Assembly: GCA_002291845.1 (NCBI GenBank)
Contig: DBAU01000106.1
Coordinates: 1-9,441 of the forward strand
DNA from: Alphaproteobacteria bacterium UBA1002
GTDB lineage: Bacteria; Pseudomonadota; Alphaproteobacteria; Rickettsiales; UBA998
Reading direction: 5' to 3'
Length of the DNA stretch: 9,441 nt
Shown here: positions 4,843-9,441 of the stretch, piece by piece
How positions within the stretch are numbered: position 1 is the stretch's first letter
How the letters are laid out: every line of letters starts with the position of its first letter
Program-made: the position numbers and the translations under genes
Notes under the pieces: generated by a model
The model's database searches: none
What the model was told of the DNA's origin: nothing
The model's input: the letters and a program-made list of their open reading frames with translations, nothing else

Positions 4843-7337
4843 GGATACCCCACTGACTCTTCCAATAAGCTCTCTGCCCGCACGGCGAGTGATTGTTCGC
4901 GCAGTAATTCTTCCACGGCACTGCCCGCCACCGCTTCGTGCCCGACCTCCAGTATAACCGGTATTGAAAATGGGGAGAGGCGGGGAAGTGCCATGTGATC
5001 CAGCCGATTCTGATAGCGCGTCAATAATGCTGTCAGCCGCTCCGTACCGATTAACTCGCGTTCGGCGTCAAGGCGCGTACTTTGTAGTAAAATATGATCC
5101 GGCTCGTACTGGCGCAGCACATCATAAATAAGATCGGAGGAAAAAGTGACCTGCTTGCCTGTTTTCTGCTGTCCGGGATGTTTCTGCTCGATCAGCCCCG
5201 AGATTACGGCCGTTTGCCGGAAGCTTCGTTTGAGCATGGGTGATGCCGCAAGCCATTCCTCAAGTTCCCCAGTAAGTAAGTCAGGTGCAAACAGCGTCGC
5301 CAGCGTCTCTTCTGTAATCGGACGACTGCCCCATAGGGCCAGTGCATAGTCGTTCACCACAAAGCCCAGCGGGCGCAGCCCGCGTACTTCCATACGACGC
5401 GTCAGCAAAAACCCAAGACTATGATGGGCGGCGCGTCCCTCAAATGCATACGCGACCAGATAATGCAGGCCTTGGCGTTCAAACGTTTCCACGAGCAGTC
5501 TTTCGTCTGTGGGTAATTGGGAAAGCGTGGCCTGTGCCATGATCCATGTGGCGACGCGATCACTGAATGGCGCTTCTGAGCCTTCGCTCAGCAGACGTCG
5601 CACGCGCGCGGCAAGATGGGTTGAAAGCGGCATGCGACCGCCAACAAAACTTGGAATTTTCGGCAGACTGCCCGTTGCGGGAGACACTTCAAGGATCAAA
5701 TCGCGTACTCGCTCGTAACGTAAATGTTGCCCAGCAAAAAGAAACGTATCACCCGGCTGCATGCCAAGAATCAGCCGCTCTTCCACTTCGCCAAGATATT
5801 TACCGTTGGAAACCCCGCTGCGCCGACGTCCACCCGGTTTAGATGTTACCAGAAAGACCCGTAGTTTTTCAGCTTCTACAATGGTGCCGATATTCATGCG
5901 GTAGCGTTGCTCAATACGCTTATTCGAAGGGCGTAGCAATCCGTGCTCGTTATGTGTCAGCCGTTGGTGTGCCTCGTAGCGTTGCAAAACATAGCCGCCA
6001 TCAATGACAAATTGCAGAACCGAATCAAATGTTTCACGTGATAATATTCGATAGGGTGCCGCGCGCGTGACCTCGTGGAAAAGTGCATCTGGCTCAATCG
6101 GCTCGGCGCATGCGCAGCCAATCAGATGCTGGGCCAGAATATCGAGCGTGGCAGGGTAGGGAGGTTCGCTATCTAGCTGGCCTTCTTTAATGGCATTGAT
6201 CGCGGCGTAGCATTCTACCGCTTCAAAACAATTTGCTGGTACGAGAAGCGCGCGGCTTGGCTCCTCGTAGCGGTGATTGGAGCGACCGATGCGCTGCAGC
6301 AACCGTGAAATGCCTTTTGGCGCGCCAATCTGGATCACGAGATCCACATTTCCCCAGTCGATGCCGAGATCAAGCGAGGCCGTGGCCACTACGGCGCGAA
6401 CCTCCCCACTCGCCATCGCCGCTTCCACTTTCTGACGCTGCTCACGGTTTAGAGAGCCGTGATGCAGGGCGATGGATAACCCCTTGTCATTTGCCTCCCA
6501 TAATGCCTGAAACATCATTTCGGCCTGTGCTCGCGTATTGACGAATACAATGGCAGAGCGCGCATCGGTAATGGCCGCATAAATCTCAGGGATGGCGTGA
6601 CGTGGAAAATGTCCGGCGAGTGGCAGCATTCGGCGGCTGAGCAATATCTCGATTTCGGGCTGTGTGTGGCTTTCTGCTTGTACCAGACGGACCGTTTCAT
6701 GATCACGCCCGAGCCACTTTGATAGTATGCTGGGATCAGCAACGGTAGCAGAAAGTCCGATCCGCCGGGCTTTGGGGGCGATGGACTCAAGCCGTGATAG
6801 CAAAAGCGCCGTATGCAGTCCGCGCTTGCTGGGGGGCAGGGTATGCGCCTCATCGAGAATGATGGTTTTCAGTGTAGAAAACACGGAACGGCTTTCCGGG
6901 TAGGAAAGCATTAGCGCAAGCGATTCCGGCGTGGTGAGCAGAATGTGCGGTGGGTGCTTACGTTGCCGCTGGCGAATATGCCCCGCCGTGTCGCCTGTGC
7001 GCGTTTCAGCAATAATCGGTAGGCCTATCTCCTCAATAGGGGCGAGCAGATTACGATGAATGTCGTGCGTCAGCGCCTTCAGTGGCGAGAGATACAGCGT
7101 ATGTAGCCCCGGCGCCGGGTGTTCCGCCAGTTCAATCAGCGATGGCAGAAATCCCGCTAGCGTCTTGCCGCCGCCTGTTGGGGCAATGAGTAGGCATGAT
7201 GCACCAGACTGTGCGACTTCCAGCATGGCGCGTTGATGCGGGTGCAGCGACCAGCCGCGCTTCATCAGCCAGCTGGCAAAGGGCGCAGGCAGGAGGCTAT
7301 CAATAGAACTCGAATTCTTTTGTTTTGCAGGTGCCAT
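4839..7337 (-). CDS. Ligase-associated DNA damage response DEXH-box helicase (Lhr-core-like)
   Basis: Superfamily 2 helicase of the Lhr-core type, 832 residues from the chosen start. Relatives are ATP-dependent 3'-to-5' single-strand translocases that unwind duplexes. Motifs in order (from ATG 7337): Walker A APTGGGKT (52-59), the DEAH box in ILDEAHTL (162-165), SAT (196-198), the second RecA domain with VFVNTRAQAEMM and ALHHGSLNREQR, VATASLDLGIDWG, and motif VI QRIGRSNHR (348-356). The C-terminal half is the winged-helix and Lhr-specific region typical of the family. Start choice: family members begin about 10-20 residues before the PAPFASWL segment, which favours 7337. An in-frame ATG at 7415 would add 26 unrelated residues, and its AAGGG Shine-Dalgarno is too close. 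The stop overlaps pdeM by 4 bp, and the gene is divergent from the exonuclease gene. Confidence 0.95.
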   Translation of the reverse strand: MAPAKQKNSSSIDSLLPAPFASWLMKRGWSLHPHQRAMLEVAQSGASCLLIAPTGGGKTLAGFLPSLIELAEHPAPGLHTLYLSPLKALTHDIHRNLLAPIEEIGLPIIAETRTGDTAGHIRQRQRKHPPHILLTTPESLALMLSYPESRSVFSTLKTIILDEAHTLPPSKRGLHTALLLSRLESIAPKARRIGLSATVADPSILSKWLGRDHETVRLVQAESHTQPEIEILLSRRMLPLAGHFPRHAIPEIYAAITDARSAIVFVNTRAQAEMMFQALWEANDKGLSIALHHGSLNREQRQKVEAAMASGEVRAVVATASLDLGIDWGNVDLVIQIGAPKGISRLLQRIGRSNHRYEEPSRALLVPANCFEAVECYAAINAIKEGQLDSEPPYPATLDILAQHLIGCACAEPIEPDALFHEVTRAAPYRILSRETFDSVLQFVIDGGYVLQRYEAHQRLTHNEHGLLRPSNKRIEQRYRMNIGTIVEAEKLRVFLVTSKPGGRRRSGVSNGKYLGEVEERLILGMQPGDTFLFAGQHLRYERVRDLILEVSPATGSLPKIPSFVGGRMPLSTHLAARVRRLLSEGSEAPFSDRVATWIMAQATLSQLPTDERLLVETFERQGLHYLVAYAFEGRAAHHSLGFLLTRRMEVRGLRPLGFVVNDYALALWGSRPITEETLATLFAPDLLTGELEEWLAASPMLKRSFRQTAVISGLIEQKHPGQQKTGKQVTFSSDLIYDVLRQYEPDHILLQSTRLDAERELIGTERLTALLTRYQNRLDHMALPRLSPFSIPVILEVGHEAVAGSAVEELLREQSLAVRAESLLEESVGYP

Positions 7338-7480
7338 GACGCTGGAAATTATTTCGTATTTTCCTATATGTAAGAGAGTTCTTATCTTTTTGGAATAGCT
7401 GATGACGTTTTCCATTTCCCTTAGTATCCACTGTTGGATTGCTTTGTTTCGCGCGTAATGTTCACAACGGCGGGATAAGA
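7338..7480. promoter_or_regulatory. Divergent intergenic region between helicase and exonuclease arms
   Basis: This 143-bp AT-rich stretch must hold promoters for both arms of the repair cluster. It contains a short inverted repeat TAAGA-GAGT-TCTTA (7371-7384). For the plus arm, TTGGAT (7434-7439), 16 nt and TAATGT (7456-7461) is only a weak promoter candidate. No alphaproteobacterial LexA box (GTTC-N7-GTTC) or E. coli-type LexA box was found by eye. The upstream end could instead be coding if the helicase begins at 7415. Confidence 0.4.
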
Positions 7481-8500
7481 ATGCCTATTCGTGCCCACCA
7501 ATGGCTCAAAGTCACACCCAAAGGACTCTATTGTGAGCCGGGGGACTTCTACATTGATCCTCATTATCCCTGCGAGCGCGCCGTCATCACCCATGGCCAT
7601 GCCGATCATGCTCGGCCGGGTCATCATCATGTGCTAGCGACTCCCGAAACACTTGCTATCATGCGTGTTCGCTACCGTGAACAGGGTGGCGTTTCACCTC
7701 AAGCGATGTCCTATGGAGAGCGGGTCAGCATCAATGGAGTTGATGTGCGCTTTGCCCCGGCGGGGCATGTGCTAGGGTCGGCGCAGGCGATTCTGGAATA
7801 TGCGGGCGAGCGGGTGATCATCACGGGGGATTATAAGCGTCGCTTTGATCCAACATGCGCTGCCTACGAGGTTATCCCTTGTGATGTGCTGATTACGGAG
7901 GCAACATTCGGACTGCCGGTTTTTTGCCATCCGCCAACGCAGGATGAGATTGCCAAGCTGCTTGATTCGCTGCTGAATTTCCCCGATCAGCCGCATCTGG
8001 TGGGGGTCTATGCGCTAGGGAAATTCCAGCGCGTGCTGATGGAGTTGCGTCGCGCAGGGTATCATGAGGAGGTGTATCTGCACGGTGCAATGGAAAGCCT
8101 TGCTGTACTTTACACAGAGCTTGGTATTGATCTTGGACGCTGGAAAGTCCTTAAGCTAAAAGAGTTCAAGCGCGAGGATTTCGCGGGAAGGATTGTTTTC
8201 TGTCCGCCGTCTGCTCTGGCTGAGAAATGGTCACGACGCTTTGGAGAGCCCATCCCTGCCATGGCCTCGGGCTGGATGCGGGTAAGGGCAAGGGTGCGTC
8301 AGAAGCATGTGGAGTTGCCGCTGATCATCTCCGACCACTCTGACTGGAACGAACTTTGCCAGACCATCCGTGAAGTAAGCCCACAAGCCGTGTGGGTGAC
8401 CCATGGCCGTGAAGATGCCTTGCTCCATTGGGCACAGGCGCAGGGGTTTAACGCAAAAGCCCTGCATCTGGTAGGACGCGAGGAGGCCGAGAATGAGTAA
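7481..8500 (+). CDS. Ligase-associated DNA damage response exonuclease (MBL/beta-CASP fold)
   Basis: Metallo-beta-lactamase/beta-CASP nuclease, related to the Artemis/SNM1 and CPSF73 group, forming the exonuclease component of the ligase-associated repair cluster. It has 339 residues, a normal length. Visible motifs: HGHADH (38-43, metal binding), AGHVLGSA (94-101), TGDYK (115-119, Asp117) and EATFG (140-144). C-terminal elements include ISDHSDW and VWVTHG, as expected for the later metal-binding and beta-CASP motifs. The ATG at 7481 (MPIRAHQWLKVTPKGLYC) fits the family start and has a GGCGGGA stretch upstream; a TTG at 7439 in frame would add 14 unrelated residues. It is the first gene of the plus-strand arm. 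The ligase follows in the same frame 39 nt after the stop, so the two are certainly one operon. Confidence 0.94.
   Translation: MPIRAHQWLKVTPKGLYCEPGDFYIDPHYPCERAVITHGHADHARPGHHHVLATPETLAIMRVRYREQGGVSPQAMSYGERVSINGVDVRFAPAGHVLGSAQAILEYAGERVIITGDYKRRFDPTCAAYEVIPCDVLITEATFGLPVFCHPPTQDEIAKLLDSLLNFPDQPHLVGVYALGKFQRVLMELRRAGYHEEVYLHGAMESLAVLYTELGIDLGRWKVLKLKEFKREDFAGRIVFCPPSALAEKWSRRFGEPIPAMASGWMRVRARVRQKHVELPLIISDHSDWNELCQTIREVSPQAVWVTHGREDALLHWAQAQGFNAKALHLVGREEAENE
8481..8486 (+). promoter_or_regulatory. Perfect Shine-Dalgarno AGGAGG inside the exonuclease 3' end
   Basis: AGGAGG lies 6 nt before an ATG at 8493 that opens a 16-codon ORF, not directly before the ligase start at 8540 (54 nt away). 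The ligase start has no comparable site of its own. The motif also encodes conserved-looking Glu-Glu codons, so chance is possible. Confidence 0.5.
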
Positions 8501-8543
8501 TCTCACAAGGCAGATGAAATCCGCGGATGCTACGTGGCCATGA
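8493..8543 (+). CDS. Putative 16-codon coupling micro-ORF (MSNLTRQMKSADATWP)
   Basis: It starts at an ATG overlapping the last codons and stop of the exonuclease gene, with an ideal AGGAGG 6 nt upstream, and ends at a TGA that overlaps the ligase start as ATGA (8540-8543). The peptide itself has no recognisable domain. The arrangement would deliver terminating ribosomes onto the weakly primed ligase start, a pattern known for translational coupling. Alternatively, the reading frame is accidental, or it is the relic of an older, longer ligase start separated by a frameshift. The function is inferred. Confidence 0.35.
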   Translation: MSNLTRQMKSADATWP

Positions 8544-9441
8544 ATGACTTCGCCAGGCTTCTTGATCAGCTTTCGTATGCTGCTGCACGCCACCGCAAGC
8601 TGGAACTTCTGCGTCAATATTTTGCGAACCGCCCTGACCCGGAGCGCGGCTATGCCCTGGCCATATTAACGGGGGGACTTCGTTTTCCGGACGTCAAATC
8701 ACAGGCGTTGCGTCAACTGGTGAGTGCTCAGCTAGACCCCATACTGTTTGCTTTGTCCTATGATTATGTTGGCGATTTGGCAGAAACCATTGCGTTGCTA
8801 TGGCCCACACCTCAGGTGCTTACGAATGCTGCGCCATCTCATTCCAACGATTATCTCCCCGATTTGCCACATGTCATTGAATCTCTTATGCAGGCAAAGC
8901 GAGCCGATGTGGGTATGCTGATTACGCCGTGGCTGAATGCAGCAAACCAAACCGAGCGATGGGCCCTTTTGAAGTTGGTGACGGGAGGGCTTCGTGTGGG
9001 GGTTTCTGAGCGGATGGCAAAGATCGCCCTCACGCAGCTCGGGCAGAACATCTCGGTAGAAGAAATCGAGGAGCTTTGGCATGGGCTGAAGCCACCCTAC
9101 GCAGATCTCTTTGCTTGGTTGGAGGGCCGTGCGGAGAAGCCGGATAGCGTTACCGCATTAGCCTTTCGTCCTGTCATGCTTGCTCATCCCTTCGAAGAAG
9201 AGGATCTAAAAACGATTCATCCAGAGTCTTACGTCGCCGAATGGAAATGGGATGGTATCCGCGTTCAGTTTTCCGGTGATGGGCAACAAGTGGCGCTCTA
9301 TACGCGTACTGGAGAGGATATTCTCCCGGCGTTTCCTGATCTTGCCGGTCTACGCGTCCATGGAGTGTTTGACGGTGAACTTCTTGTCATGCGCGACGGA
9401 ATGGTGGCCCCGTTTAATGATCTGCAGCAACGTCTCAACCG
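8540..9441 (+). CDS. ATP-dependent DNA ligase, cisplatin-damage-response type (N-terminal part, runs off right edge)
   Basis: Seals nicks in DNA using ATP through a ligase-adenylate intermediate. The first 300 codons are visible and the frame is open to the window edge. Residues 1-205 form the helical DNA-binding domain (MNDFARLLDQL, PDPERGYALAILTGG at 33-46, and ERWALLKLVTGGLRVGVSERM at 139-159, all family-typical). The nucleotidyltransferase domain follows, with motif I KWDGIR (236-241; Lys236 is the expected AMP-accepting lysine), RTGED (256-260) and motif III FDGEL (277-281). It is in the same frame as the exonuclease, 39 nt after that gene's TAA. The start lacks a good Shine-Dalgarno and overlaps the stop of a 16-codon ORF. 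An in-frame GTG at 8534 is a less likely alternative. The remaining motifs (IIIa, IV, V) and the OB-fold lie outside the window. Confidence 0.95.
   Translation, partial: MNDFARLLDQLSYAAARHRKLELLRQYFANRPDPERGYALAILTGGLRFPDVKSQALRQLVSAQLDPILFALSYDYVGDLAETIALLWPTPQVLTNAAPSHSNDYLPDLPHVIESLMQAKRADVGMLITPWLNAANQTERWALLKLVTGGLRVGVSERMAKIALTQLGQNISVEEIEELWHGLKPPYADLFAWLEGRAEKPDSVTALAFRPVMLAHPFEEEDLKTIHPESYVAEWKWDGIRVQFSGDGQQVALYTRTGEDILPAFPDLAGLRVHGVFDGELLVMRDGMVAPFNDLQQRLN

Noticed and set aside
7338..7415. 26-residue N-terminal extension of the helicase from ATG 7415
   Set aside because: Not similar to the usual start of this family, and its AAGGG site is almost touching the ATG; kept only as an alternative start.
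7439..7480. 14-residue extension of the exonuclease from TTG 7439
   Set aside because: Family proteins start near the AHQWLKVTPKGLYC segment, and ATG 7481 is the better codon.
7338..7480. Search for LexA boxes between the two repair arms
   Set aside because: Single GTTC tetrads occur (for example 7460-7463) but none is paired at the 7-nt spacing, and no CTGT-N8-ACAG is present.
8493..8543. Frameshift or sequencing error making the micro-ORF the true ligase N-terminus
   Set aside because: The ligase N-terminus from 8540 (MNDFARLLDQL) already matches where this family normally begins, so no residues are missing.
1..9441. tRNA genes, CRISPR arrays, transposase genes, phage or plasmid functions
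   Set aside because: None seen: no cloverleaf-like segment, no regularly spaced direct repeats and no transposase or integrase motifs on either strand.

Overview
The window is most likely chromosomal DNA from an alphaproteobacterium of moderate GC content. The grounds are the adjacent rpmI-rplT-pheS block with no infC directly upstream of rpmI, the PheS sequence around residues 192-240 (which looks alphaproteobacterial), and a complete 'ligase-associated DNA damage response' gene set. The lineage call is an inference from recalled protein features; no database comparison was run.

Left part (1-1780, minus strand): translation genes. The window opens inside pheS (PheRS alpha subunit, N-terminal two thirds), which carries a 35-residue segment, rich in small inverted repeats at the DNA level, just before the phenylalanine-binding part of the catalytic domain. 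Upstream of pheS lie an imperfect palindromic intergenic repeat (802-876) and a very strong rho-independent terminator (880-911). These separate pheS from rplT and rpmI, so pheS probably has its own promoter. rpmI-rplT has a plausible promoter and a leader of about 85 nt.

Middle part (1700-3403, plus strand): a BI-1/YccA-family seven-helix membrane protein with a clear sigma-70-type promoter, an 18-bp interrupted palindrome at the predicted start of transcription, and a strong terminator. It is followed by an orphan SprA-type putative zinc metalloprotease (HERQH) that contains two copies of a GPDGQ-YAAGG motif and is preceded by a perfect 14-bp AT-rich palindrome.

Right part (3416-9441): a DNA-repair island in two divergent arms. 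The minus arm is Lhr-like helicase -> pdeM (4-bp ATGA overlap) -> a stand-alone LON substrate-binding-domain protein. The plus arm is an MBL/beta-CASP exonuclease -> an ATP-dependent DNA ligase of the cisplatin-damage type, which runs off the right edge. The arms share a 143-bp AT-rich intergenic region. Together the helicase, endonuclease, exonuclease and ligase should unwind, cut, trim and seal damaged DNA.

The least expected detail is between exonuclease and ligase. A perfect AGGAGG Shine-Dalgarno serves a 16-codon micro-ORF that starts in the last codons of the exonuclease and stops in an ATGA overlap with the ligase start, an arrangement that suggests translational coupling.
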